A stretch of DNA of 64,000 nucleotides from Nostoc paludosum FACHB-159 (GTDB taxonomy: Bacteria; Cyanobacteriota; Cyanobacteriia; Cyanobacteriales; Nostocaceae), in the NCBI RefSeq assembly GCF_014698835.1, contig NZ_JACJTU010000002.1, forward strand, positions 62,001-126,000. Direction: 5' to 3'. The position numbers and the translations under genes are program-made. The notes beneath the pieces were generated by a model. The model was not told the origin of the DNA, searched no databases, and worked only from the letters and a program-made list of their open reading frames with translations. Positions 46,640 to 56,117 of this stretch are shown here, piece after piece; positions within the stretch are counted from its first letter, which is position 1; every line of letters begins with the position of its first letter.

Positions 46640-49600
46640 CTACTGCTTGACGAAAGCCTGAATACTAGGACTTGCCAATAATTTTCGCGCCTCATCAACC
46701 AAGTGCGTCCCCCAAAGATTTTCTTTGAGAACTTCCACATCAGCCCAGCTTTTGTCTAAACGCAAGGCTGCTTGTGCTATGTTTAGGGCTTTTTGTTGCT
46801 CACCTTTAGCATATAAAGCAACTGCCAGTGCCATTTGTGGTTCTGGTAGTTCACCATTAATTTGCACTGCTTTTTCCCACTGTTGTATTGCTCCTTCAAT
46901 ATCTCCTGTTTCGTATTTGATGTAACCAATATTGATAATAGCTGCTGCTAATTTTTCATTTTGAGCAAGGGCTTGGTTGTAATCTGATAATGCAGCGCGA
47001 TCGTTGCCTTGTTTTTGGTAGATAACACCCCGTCCAAAGTAGGCTTGTGGATTATTTGGCTGTAATTTTATCGCTTGATTAAAATTGGAAAGTGCTGCTG
47101 GATAATCTTTTAATTGAACGTAAACTTCACCTCGCAGTAAATAAGCCTCTGCATTGTTTGGCTGAATTTTGAGAACTAGAGTGTAATCAGAGAGCGCCCC
47201 TTGATAATCCTTCAATTGAGAGCGAAGACGACCCCGAAACGAGTATCCATTGAGATTATCTGGCTGAAGTTTTATTACTTGATTATAATCAGAAAGTGCC
47301 CCCTGATAATCCTTTAACTGAGCGCGAATATCACCCCGAACTGCATAGGTTGCTGCATAGAGTTTTGCATCTTCTGGATGAAGTTCAAGACCTTTACTAA
47401 GATCTATTAGCGCACCCTGAACGTCATTTAATTTATAGCGAACCCCACCGCGTAAGATATAAGCTTCGGCATTATCAGGTTGCAATTTAATTGCTTGATT
47501 TGCATCAGCCAGCGCCCCGTTAAGGTCATTTAACTTTAAATTTACATTCCCCTGAGATACGTAAGTTTTTGCATTATTAGGTTGGAGTTCAATGGCTTTA
47601 GTGTAGTCAGCCAGCGCCCCCTTGATGTCATTTAATTTATTACGTAAATCGCCCCGATAAGTGTAGGCTAAAGTCAATATTTCAAGCGTGGAATCAAGTT
47701 TAATAGCTCGATCGTAATCTGCCAATGCTCCCTGATAATCTTTCAATTCACTGCGGACACCAGCCCTACTTATGTAAGCAGGGGCATTGTTAGGGTCAAG
47801 TTTGATTGCTCGATCAAAATCTGGCAGCGCTCCCTGATAATCTTTAAAAACACTGCGTGCAGAACCTCTGTAAAAATAGTTCTGAGAATTGTCAGGTTCG
47901 AGTTTAATAGCTCGATCGTAATCTGCCAGCGCTGCTTGAAGATTGGGCAAACCTAAAGTACGAACAAAACCTCTACACATATAGCCTGTTGCATCTCCAG
48001 GGTCGATTTCAATTGCTTGATTGCAATCAGCTAATGCTCCTTGATAATCTTTTAAATGAAAGCGAACCGAACTCCGAAAATCGTAATTTAGTACATAGGC
48101 AGGTTGAAGTTGAATGACTTTATTTATATCAACTAGTGCCTGATGATAATCTTGTAATTGAAAGTGGACAAGGTACTTATTAGAATATGCATGAACATAA
48201 TCAGGTTGAAGTTCAATCACTTGATTTGCATCAGCTAATGCCCCCTGATAATCTTTTAACCGAATGCGGAGAAAACTCCGCCAACTGTAGTAATTGTACA
48301 GAGGTTTTATCTGGATAGCTTTATTTATTGGTGCTAATGCTTCTGAGTAGCGTTTCAAGTCATCTAGTCTCATACTGCGTGTAACATAATAGTTAAGATT
48401 ACCATCGTTATATTCAATTGCCTTATCAATTGCTGCTAGGGACTCTGAGTAGTTTTTTAAATATTTCAAAATGTCAGATTTTAATGACCAAGATTCATCA
48501 TTCTCTGGTTGAATTTTGATTGCTTGCTCAATAGCTGCTAAAGCTTCTGGAAATTTATCCTCAGAATATAGTGATGCAGCCAGAGCATAATAAGCCTGAT
48601 AAAAATCGGGTTTGAGCTTAATAGCTTGTTGCAAGGCTGCTACTGATTGTGTATATTTTTCTAGGCGCCACAATTGATTACCATAATTTAGCCAATCGTA
48701 CTCACTAGCATTTTCTTGAGGCTTTTGGGCAATCAATAAAGGATGATTTTGCAGCAAATTAACCTGTGTTTCTGTTAGTCTTGGTGGGGCTTTAGTAGCT
48801 ATTTTCAAAACTTCTGGCTTCAGTCCCGATTTTATGGCTATATCCAAAATACTATTGCTTGGCACACCTAAACCTAATCCGAGTTCAAATTCATGGCTGA
48901 TCTTTCCTTCACTACCCGTGTTAATTCCAATTACTTGTCCCATTACATCTAATACTGGCCCCCCGCTCATTCCTGGTTGCGTCAGATTTGAGTAAGTCAG
49001 TTGGTAGCCAAGATCAATCACAAAATTTAAATAATCTAGGCTTTCTGCACGAGCAAATACTCTTTCTGGGTTGGAAAGTAAGCCTGCTGTAAATTTCGAT
49101 TTTCCACCTAATTTTTCAGCAAATCCAGATATAAATATCCACCGTTTTTTGCTGTATGATGAATATAGGTTATACTTGGCAATAGTTGCGACTGAATAAG
49201 TTTGATTGCTAGTAAATTTGACAAGGGCTACATCTAATCCCTCTGCCTTAACAATGTTTTCGGCTTGCACTGCATATCCCTTGCCATCTGGGGTAGTAAT
49301 TTTGTAATTATCTGGATTTTCTACCACATGACGCGCAGTGACTACATAGTATGTCTGCCCTTGTTTAGCAATAATAACTCCTGAACCATTACCGTGATTT
49401 TTTGAGTCAATTCGCACGGTAATTTGTTCAGCAATGTTATTAACTTTATCAACAAATGTATTCCCCACTGACGATTTTTGTGCTTGTTGCTGATTACGCC
49501 ATTCTGGAGGAATAATTGCTAAGTTAGGTGCAACTTTTGCTAAAGTTTGAATAGGTACTGCAAAACTCAGTTGTATCAATTTTTTAAGTTGTTCAGCGCT

Positions 49601-50275
49601 GGGTTTAGTTCCATCTTGATAGTAATAAGCCTCATTTAAAATAGCATTATTCAGTAATCCATTTATCCCAATTAACTGTCCTGATAGATTTAATAATGCC
49701 CCTCCACTCATCCCTTGTTTAATCTCGTTGGTATAACCAATTTGATAACCTCCAACTAATGGTTGTTCAGATAATAGAGATATTTTGCCATCGGTTATAA
49801 CTAATTCTTTGCTATCATCAGGGAAGCCAGCAGCCAATACTTCTTGATTTTCTACTAAATTAGAGTTGCTAGCTAAAGGTATGATTTGATAGTTTGCTTG
49901 AGATTGAAATTGTAATACAGCTAAATCATTACCTTTTAAAGAATTACCTTGAGTGATAACTGTAGCTGTATAGGTTTTACCGTCGGGTGTTTGAATACGG
50001 TAGGTTCCTTTACTACTGATAACATGGGCACTGGTGAGGATAGTGTAAATTTGCCCTTGTTTGCTTATTAATACTCCACTCCCACCTTTATTATTACTCA
50101 ATACCTTTACAGTAACAGCTTGGCCTATTTGACGAATTTGTTCTAGGGATAGAGAGTTATTTGCCAATACAGAAGTAGCTTTATTAGGTACTGGCTGGGA
50201 TTTCGCAACGTAGGCGGTAGGGAATATGAACAGGCTACTTAAAATGGCGATGATAATTTTTTGATAATGATTCAT
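46640..50275 (-). CDS. Secreted double trypsin-like protease with TPR array (paralogue 1)
   Basis: 1,211 residues with a signal peptide (KIIIAILSSLFIFPTAYVAK). Two trypsin-like domains follow. The first has His84 (TSAHVI), Asp117 (GNDLAVL) and Ser190 (GMSGGALL). The second has His316 (TARHVV), Asp348 (GLDVALV) and Ser437 (GMSGGPVL). Both triads are complete. From ~535 to the end there are about 18 tetratricopeptide repeats (YxxRGxxRxxLKDYQGALADYxxAIxLxPxN type). TPRs bind proteins, so targeted proteolysis outside the cytoplasm is plausible. It is ~55 bp downstream of its paralogue on the same strand, probably one transcript. Confidence 0.88.
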   Translation of the reverse strand: MNHYQKIIIAILSSLFIFPTAYVAKSQPVPNKATSVLANNSLSLEQIRQIGQAVTVKVLSNNKGGSGVLISKQGQIYTILTSAHVISSKGTYRIQTPDGKTYTATVITQGNSLKGNDLAVLQFQSQANYQIIPLASNSNLVENQEVLAAGFPDDSKELVITDGKISLLSEQPLVGGYQIGYTNEIKQGMSGGALLNLSGQLIGINGLLNNAILNEAYYYQDGTKPSAEQLKKLIQLSFAVPIQTLAKVAPNLAIIPPEWRNQQQAQKSSVGNTFVDKVNNIAEQITVRIDSKNHGNGSGVIIAKQGQTYYVVTARHVVENPDNYKITTPDGKGYAVQAENIVKAEGLDVALVKFTSNQTYSVATIAKYNLYSSYSKKRWIFISGFAEKLGGKSKFTAGLLSNPERVFARAESLDYLNFVIDLGYQLTYSNLTQPGMSGGPVLDVMGQVIGINTGSEGKISHEFELGLGLGVPSNSILDIAIKSGLKPEVLKIATKAPPRLTETQVNLLQNHPLLIAQKPQENASEYDWLNYGNQLWRLEKYTQSVAALQQAIKLKPDFYQAYYALAASLYSEDKFPEALAAIEQAIKIQPENDESWSLKSDILKYLKNYSESLAAIDKAIEYNDGNLNYYVTRSMRLDDLKRYSEALAPINKAIQIKPLYNYYSWRSFLRIRLKDYQGALADANQVIELQPDYVHAYSNKYLVHFQLQDYHQALVDINKVIQLQPAYVLNYDFRSSVRFHLKDYQGALADCNQAIEIDPGDATGYMCRGFVRTLGLPNLQAALADYDRAIKLEPDNSQNYFYRGSARSVFKDYQGALPDFDRAIKLDPNNAPAYISRAGVRSELKDYQGALADYDRAIKLDSTLEILTLAYTYRGDLRNKLNDIKGALADYTKAIELQPNNAKTYVSQGNVNLKLNDLNGALADANQAIKLQPDNAEAYILRGGVRYKLNDVQGALIDLSKGLELHPEDAKLYAATYAVRGDIRAQLKDYQGALSDYNQVIKLQPDNLNGYSFRGRLRSQLKDYQGALSDYTLVLKIQPNNAEAYLLRGEVYVQLKDYPAALSNFNQAIKLQPNNPQAYFGRGVIYQKQGNDRAALSDYNQALAQNEKLAAAIINIGYIKYETGDIEGAIQQWEKAVQINGELPEPQMALAVALYAKGEQQKALNIAQAALRLDKSWADVEVLKENLWGTHLVDEARKLLASPSIQAFVKQ

Positions 50276-50330
50276 ACTAAAAAGTAGATATTTAATCTCT
50301 AGTAAATTTTGAATTATTGCTCAATCTAAG

Positions 50331-53300
50331 TTACTGCTTGATGAAAGCTTGAATACTAGGAGTTGTCAAAAGTTTTCGCGCCTCGTCAACCAAGCGCGTC
50401 CCCCAAAGATTTTCTTGGAGAACCTCAACATCAGCAAAGCTTTTATCTAAACCCAAGGCTGCTTGTGCCATATTTAGGGCTTTTTGTCGTTCACCTTTGG
50501 CATATAAAGCAACTGCTAATGCCATTTGTGGTTCTGCTAATTTACCATTAATTTCCACTGCTTTTTGCCACTGCTGTATTGCCCCTTCTACATCTCCTTT
50601 TTCATATTTGATGTAGCCAATGTTGATAATAGCTGGTACAAATTTTTCATCTTTAGCAAAGGCTTGGTTGTAATCTGATAATGCGGCGTTATCATTTCCT
50701 TGTTTTTGGTAGACAACGCCCCGGTAAAAGTAGCCATCAGCATTATCAGGTTGAAGTTTTATTACTTGATTATAATCTGCTAGCGCTGCTGGGTAATCTT
50801 TTAACTGAACGTAAATATCACCACGATTTAAATAAACTATTACATCATTTAATCCGAGTTTCATCGCTTGATTATAATCTGATATTGCTCCTGAAAAATC
50901 TTTTAACTCAGAACGAACAATACCGCGTAAAAAGTAACTTCCTCCGTTGTTAGCCTGTTTAATAATTGCATTGAGATTATCAGGCAATTTTCCCTGATTA
51001 TCTTTGATGAGAAAGCGAACACCAAGCCGAAAATCTGCTAAACCTCCATCAAAATCTTTTAAATTAAAGCGGACTTGAGACCGCGATAAGTAAGCTTGTC
51101 CATTATTAGGCTGAAGTTTAATCGCTTGATTATAATCTGAAAGCGCTTCCTGATAATCTTTCAATTCATAACGGAGAGAACCTCGCACTAAGTAGAGTTG
51201 TGGATTATTAGGTTCGAGTTTGAATGCTTGATTCATATCAGCTAGTCCGCCTTGAGTGTCTTTCAAAAAGGCGCGGCTAGCACCCCGTATACCGTAAGCA
51301 AAAGCAAAATCAGGCTGGAGTTTAATCACTTGATTAGCATCAGACAGTGCCCCTTGATAATCTTGCGAGACAAACCGTAGAGAACCTCGTAGTAAATAGC
51401 TAAAATAAAACGGCTGAATCTCAATCGCTTTATCAATTGTTGTCAGCGCCTCTGGATATCGTTGTAAGTTAAATAATATTGAAGTCCGTTGTAAATAAAG
51501 ACCTAAATCGCTGTCATTGTACTCAATAGCTTTATCAATTGCTGCTAAAGCCAAGGAGTATTTTTTGAGTTCTATTAGTGCAAAACTTTTAAATTTCCAA
51601 GCTTCATAATAATCAGGTTTCAGCATAATTGCTTTATCAAAAGCAACTAAAGCTTTTTCCGGGTCTTTACCACCATCTCCTAGTACTAAACCAAGAGCAT
51701 AGTAAGCTTGATAAAAGTTGGGATTACGCTTAATAGTTTCTTGTAAAATAGTTATAGCTTCAGAAAATTTTCTAATACGCCATACTTGATTTGCATATTT
51801 CAGCCAATCTAATTCATTAGCATTTGCTGATGGTTTTCGGATAGCAAATAAAGGATGATTCTGTAATAAATCAATTTCCGAATCATTGATACTTGGCGCT
51901 TTAGTACCACTGATTTTTAATGATTCTTTCTTTAATTCTGCTTGTGTAGCTAAGCTCAAAAAGCTACCACTGGGTACTCCATAGCCAAAACCTATTTGAA
52001 TGTCGCTGATTTCTGGATTTTCAATTCCTGTATTAATTCCAATGACTTGCCCCATAACATCTAATACTGGCCCACCACTCATTCCAGGTAATGATAAATT
52101 TGAATATACCAGCCTATAACCTCGATTTAAGAACGCCTGCGATAACTCACTGCTTTCTGAACGTGCTACTAATGCTTCTCCTATAGAAAGGAATCCAGGA
52201 GTTAATTTTCGATTACCTCTATCGGTTTTAGGAAATCCAGATACAAATACCCACGGTCTTTTTATCTCAGTAAAGGCATCACTAAATGAAAGATTATATG
52301 TAGAAATCGTGGCGATTGAATAAGTTTGGTTACTAGTAAACTTAACAATTGCTGCGTCTAATTCCTTTGGCTTGAATATATTTTCTGGTTTGATTGCATA
52401 TTGCTTGCCATCTGGAGTAACAATCTCGTAATTATCTGGATTTTCTACTACATGACGCGCAGTAGCTACATAGTATGTCTGCCCTTGTTTAGCAATAATA
52501 ACTCCTGAACCATTACCGTGATTTTTTGAGTCAATTCGCACGGTAATTTGTCCAGCAATGTTATTAACTTTATCAACAAATGTATTCCCCACTGACGGTT
52601 TTTGTGCTTGTTGCTGATTGTGCCATTCTGGAGGAATAATTGCTAAGTTGGGTGCAACTTTCGCTAAAGTTTGAATGGGGACTGCAAAACTAAATTGCTT
52701 AAATTTTTGAATTTGTTCGGCACTGGGGCGAGTTCCATCTTGATAGCTATAAGCTTCGTTTAAAATAGCATTGTTTGTTAATCCATTTATCCCAATTAAT
52801 TTACCTTCTTGATTTAATAGCGCTCCCCCACTCATTCCTTGCCTAATTTCGTTGGTATAACCAATTTGATAACCTCCAATTAATGGTTGTTCAGATAACA
52901 GAGATATTTTGCCATTGGTGATGACTAATTCTTTGCTATCATCAGGGAAGCCAGCAGCCAATACTTCTTGATTTTCTGATAAATTAGAGGTGCTTGCCAA
53001 AGAAACAATTTGGTAGTTTTCTTGAGATTCAAACTGCAATAAAGCTAAATCATTACCAGTTAAAGAATTCCCACGGCTAATAATTGTAGCTGTATGAGTT
53101 TTGCCATCAAATGTTTGAATGCTATGGGTTCGTTTGCTACTAATAACATGGGCGTTGGTGAGGATGGTGTAAGTTTTTCCTTGTTTGCTAATTAATACTC
53201 CACTTCCACCTTTGTTGCTACTTAATACTTTGACAGTGATAGCTTGGGCTATTTGACGAATTTTTTCTGGGGATAGAGAGTTATTTACCAATAGAGAAGT

Positions 53301-53399
53301 AGATTGATTAGCTACTTTGTGGAATGTTGCAGCGTAGACGTTAGGGAGTACTAAATAAGTACTTAAAATAGCGATAATCAATGAATTTAGTTTGTTCAT
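50331..53399 (-). CDS. Secreted double trypsin-like protease with TPR array (paralogue 2)
   Basis: 1,022 residues from ATG 53399, chosen because it directly precedes a signal peptide (NSLIIAILSTYLVLPNVYAA). An earlier in-frame start at 53480 would add 27 basic residues before it. Domain order matches the next gene: trypsin-like domain 1 (TNAHVI, GNDLALL, GMSGGALL), domain 2 (TARHVV, ELDAAIV, GMSGGPVL), then about a dozen TPRs. In domain 2 the Asp sits in KELDAAIVKF, still consistent with a triad. The two paralogues are nearly identical in nucleotide sequence around the start of domain 2 and clearly diverged elsewhere. Confidence 0.88.
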   Translation of the reverse strand: MNKLNSLIIAILSTYLVLPNVYAATFHKVANQSTSLLVNNSLSPEKIRQIAQAITVKVLSSNKGGSGVLISKQGKTYTILTNAHVISSKRTHSIQTFDGKTHTATIISRGNSLTGNDLALLQFESQENYQIVSLASTSNLSENQEVLAAGFPDDSKELVITNGKISLLSEQPLIGGYQIGYTNEIRQGMSGGALLNQEGKLIGINGLTNNAILNEAYSYQDGTRPSAEQIQKFKQFSFAVPIQTLAKVAPNLAIIPPEWHNQQQAQKPSVGNTFVDKVNNIAGQITVRIDSKNHGNGSGVIIAKQGQTYYVATARHVVENPDNYEIVTPDGKQYAIKPENIFKPKELDAAIVKFTSNQTYSIATISTYNLSFSDAFTEIKRPWVFVSGFPKTDRGNRKLTPGFLSIGEALVARSESSELSQAFLNRGYRLVYSNLSLPGMSGGPVLDVMGQVIGINTGIENPEISDIQIGFGYGVPSGSFLSLATQAELKKESLKISGTKAPSINDSEIDLLQNHPLFAIRKPSANANELDWLKYANQVWRIRKFSEAITILQETIKRNPNFYQAYYALGLVLGDGGKDPEKALVAFDKAIMLKPDYYEAWKFKSFALIELKKYSLALAAIDKAIEYNDSDLGLYLQRTSILFNLQRYPEALTTIDKAIEIQPFYFSYLLRGSLRFVSQDYQGALSDANQVIKLQPDFAFAYGIRGASRAFLKDTQGGLADMNQAFKLEPNNPQLYLVRGSLRYELKDYQEALSDYNQAIKLQPNNGQAYLSRSQVRFNLKDFDGGLADFRLGVRFLIKDNQGKLPDNLNAIIKQANNGGSYFLRGIVRSELKDFSGAISDYNQAMKLGLNDVIVYLNRGDIYVQLKDYPAALADYNQVIKLQPDNADGYFYRGVVYQKQGNDNAALSDYNQAFAKDEKFVPAIINIGYIKYEKGDVEGAIQQWQKAVEINGKLAEPQMALAVALYAKGERQKALNMAQAALGLDKSFADVEVLQENLWGTRLVDEARKLLTTPSIQAFIKQ

Positions 53400-53584
53400 T
53401 TTTTTATTTGGATAAAATTTAGGCGTTGCTAAATAAGAGTAGAAATTATTCTTTGCGCCTCTGCGTGAATTTTTCCTCAATCAGGGTGGTGAATTAAGGT
53501 TTGATTTTTAAACGCAGAGGAACGCAAAGGTAAGCGCGGAGGTTACGCAGAGTTTTACAGGGCTGTATTTAGCCGAAGTTGATA

Positions 53585-54130
53585 TTATTCTTTCTCAACG
53601 GGGGCTGTTTGCAAAAATTTATTAATATCAATTTTGTAGTAAACTGGTTCTTGTTTTGAACTATGTTCTATGGGTTTGGTAGCACGTCCTCTAAGAATCT
53701 CTTTAAGGTCTTCAAGAATTTGTTGAGGATCGTCTTCAGGTCGTAGAGTTAGCAGTGTAGTATTGCAAGGTGCATCTACTTCTTTGGCTGTGCAAATCAC
53801 TGGTTGATTGTTGAGTTTACTGTTAGTGATATAAGCTAAACTTTGATTGTTGTAAGCAGTCTGGAATCGAGATGAGACTTGTTCGCAACGCTGTTCTGGG
53901 GTAACATTCTTACTATTAAACCACGCATATTTCCAACGTATAATTGCAATTTTACCTCGTGATGTCCAAGCATAAGTAGTGGGAAAGCGTAGATTAGTTA
54001 CTTGGTCGTAACCTAAAGCGCAAATAAAACGAACTTCATCATCAGCTTTCGCTTGACTAACCATTGAAGTGACGCAAACAGTAGTTAAAGCGCAGCCAGT
54101 TAATAGAGAAATGATTGGTTTTAGTTGCAT
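53585..54130 (-). CDS. COP23-domain secreted protein
   Basis: 181 residues with a signal peptide (ISLLTGCALTTVCVTSMVSQ AKA). The mature part has a COP23-like layout: VRFICALGYDQ, TYAWTSRGKIAIIRWKYAWF, TPEQRCEQVSSRFQTAYNNQ, YITNSKLNNQPVICTAKEVD and CNTTLLTLRPEDDP. Four cysteines are likely paired. COP23 was named as a circadian oscillating protein in cyanobacteria; its biochemical role is not known. It is upstream of, and on the same strand as, the two double-protease genes, so it may be the first gene of that unit. Confidence 0.85.
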   Translation of the reverse strand: MQLKPIISLLTGCALTTVCVTSMVSQAKADDEVRFICALGYDQVTNLRFPTTYAWTSRGKIAIIRWKYAWFNSKNVTPEQRCEQVSSRFQTAYNNQSLAYITNSKLNNQPVICTAKEVDAPCNTTLLTLRPEDDPQQILEDLKEILRGRATKPIEHSSKQEPVYYKIDINKFLQTAPVEKE

Positions 54131-54775
54131 AATTTTTGTCGTTCAATTATGAAAAACATGGTTTTTGGAATAATTGGCAATCAGATATTGTCTCTAAACC
54201 AGCACAATTAGTATAGAGAAAATATAATTTGATTGTTGAGATTCATCTTAAAATCAGATTTACATGCAACTCCATATTTGAGCAAAAATTCATCTATTTC
54301 AGTCACACAGCCATTAAGGTGAAGTTTTCTTCACCATTTTTAGTGAGTAGCAAAAACTTGATAAACTAAAAGTTACAACGTAATTCAACAAGTAAATATT
54401 AATTTTTTTGATGATGATTAACAATGTATAGTGTATTAAGCGTATGTTTCGATATAATTTTTAACATAAAAGTATAGTTAAAACGCCTAGCGCACTGCTA
54501 TGGCAATGTAAATGAGTTATGAAAATATCACATTTCTCTCTGCGTTCTCTGTACCTCTGCGCTTAGACTCCAAATAAAACAATATCCAACTATTTCTTGT
54601 AGGGTGGGCGTCTCGCCCGCCCATCATTACGGACCGGCAAGATGCCCACTCCACAAAATTGAATAATTTATTCTTAAAAATTATTTAAACCTGCTATGTG
54701 ACATGGTGCGTTATGACTTTAGCCTAATATTTAGAATTTACTGGTGTTTCAAAAAGAAAGATTGTAAATAGAAAA
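54131..54775. other. 645-bp divergent spacer between the secreted and cytoplasmic gene groups
   Basis: AT-rich, with a GGGTGGGCGTCTCGCCCGCCC-type palindrome near 54601-54655 and CTCTGCGTTCTCTGTACCTC-type repeats at about 54539-54560. No gene was seen. It would carry promoters for both directions. Confidence 0.5.
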
Positions 54776-56074
54776 ATGCCGATAAATCAAGAAAAGTTTG
54801 AAAATATATATCAGAATGAATTGACGCCAAAACAAAAGAAAGTATTGCCTTTATTTTTAGCTGGGCAAACAGATGAACAAATAGCCAAAGAACTTGGCGC
54901 TACCCATCGTTCTACAGCTAGCCATCAACTAAGAAATATATCTACTAAATTTGGCTTTCCTCCTGAAACTGAACCAGATTATCGTTGTAATCTGATTGAG
55001 ATGTTTGCTAAATATAAGCCTGAGTTAGTTAGTGTTAAAGCTTTAGAAAAATGTGGGCATATTATCCAAAATATTCGCTTTCCAGAAGGGCCGGAACCAC
55101 TAAATTCTGCTTTTTATCAAGAACGCTCTCCTGTGGAATCTCGTTGTTATACTGCTATTAAAGAACCAGGGGCATTAATTCGGATTAAAGCACCTAAGCA
55201 GATGGGTAAAACTTCGCTGCTGAAAAGAATTATGGCTGAAGCTAAAAAAAGTGGTTATAGTAAGGTTTATTTAAATTTTAGTTTAATAGAAAAAAATAAG
55301 TTTACTAATGCTAATGATTTTCTCCGCAGTTTTTATGCTTATGTAATTAATCAATTACCTTCAGCACCTGGGTTAACAGTTTGGGATACGGATATTCCCA
55401 GTATGGTGAACTGCACTATGACTTTTCAAAAGTTGCTCAAACAATTGGATGGTGTTTTAGTTTTAGCTTTAGATGAAGTAGATAAATTGTTTGAATATCC
55501 AGAAATTTATCAAAACTTTTTTCCCATGTTGCGTAATTGGAATGAAAATTCTAATGAATCACAGACATGGGAAAAGTTGCGACTATTAGTAGCACATTCT
55601 ACGGAAGATTATGGACGCTTAGATATTAATCAATCTCCTTTTAATGTGGGATTACCAATTAGGTTGGAGGAGTTTACTGAGGAACAGGTGAAGAGTTTAG
55701 CTATTCGACATGGGTTAGATAGTAACAATATTCTGCCGATTATGTCTTTAGTGGGGGGACATCCTTATTTGGTGCGGTTAGCACTTTATTATTTGGTATG
55801 TCAGGATGTCGCTATTGGAGAATTGCTGCAAGAGGCTACTACAGATGCTGGAATTTTTACTGAACATTTACGCCGACATTTGGAGACTTTTCAAGAAAAT
55901 CCAGAGTTGGGGAGGGTATTTAAAGAGATAGTAAGTAATAGTCAAGGAATTAAAGTGGAGCGAAAAAATAGACAAATTTATCAATTGGATAGCATGGGAG
56001 TGATTCAGTTTAGTAATAATTGTGTGGTAGCACGATGTAAATTGTATCATGAATATTTTGGCGATCGCTTGTAA
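54776..56074 (+). CDS. HTH-AAA (AAA_35-like) ATPase
   Basis: 432 residues. The N-terminus is a LuxR-like helix-turn-helix (LTPKQKKVLPLFLAGQTDEQ, IAKELGATHRSTASHQLRNI). The ATPase follows: P-loop-like APKQMGKTSLLKRI at ~145, Walker B VLVLALDEVDKLF, then LRLLVAHSTEDYGRL and GHPYLVRLAL. This is the AAA-like/STAND clade often fused to WD40 or TPR in cyanobacteria, but this protein stops after the helical region, with no sensor repeats. The 56118 gene starts 43 bp downstream with the same ATPase class plus WD40, so they probably form one operon and may act together. Confidence 0.85.
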   Translation: MPINQEKFENIYQNELTPKQKKVLPLFLAGQTDEQIAKELGATHRSTASHQLRNISTKFGFPPETEPDYRCNLIEMFAKYKPELVSVKALEKCGHIIQNIRFPEGPEPLNSAFYQERSPVESRCYTAIKEPGALIRIKAPKQMGKTSLLKRIMAEAKKSGYSKVYLNFSLIEKNKFTNANDFLRSFYAYVINQLPSAPGLTVWDTDIPSMVNCTMTFQKLLKQLDGVLVLALDEVDKLFEYPEIYQNFFPMLRNWNENSNESQTWEKLRLLVAHSTEDYGRLDINQSPFNVGLPIRLEEFTEEQVKSLAIRHGLDSNNILPIMSLVGGHPYLVRLALYYLVCQDVAIGELLQEATTDAGIFTEHLRRHLETFQENPELGRVFKEIVSNSQGIKVERKNRQIYQLDSMGVIQFSNNCVVARCKLYHEYFGDRL

Positions 56075-56117
56075 TTCTTTTTAACTCACGCAGAGACGCA
56101 AAGGCGCAGAGAGAGGA

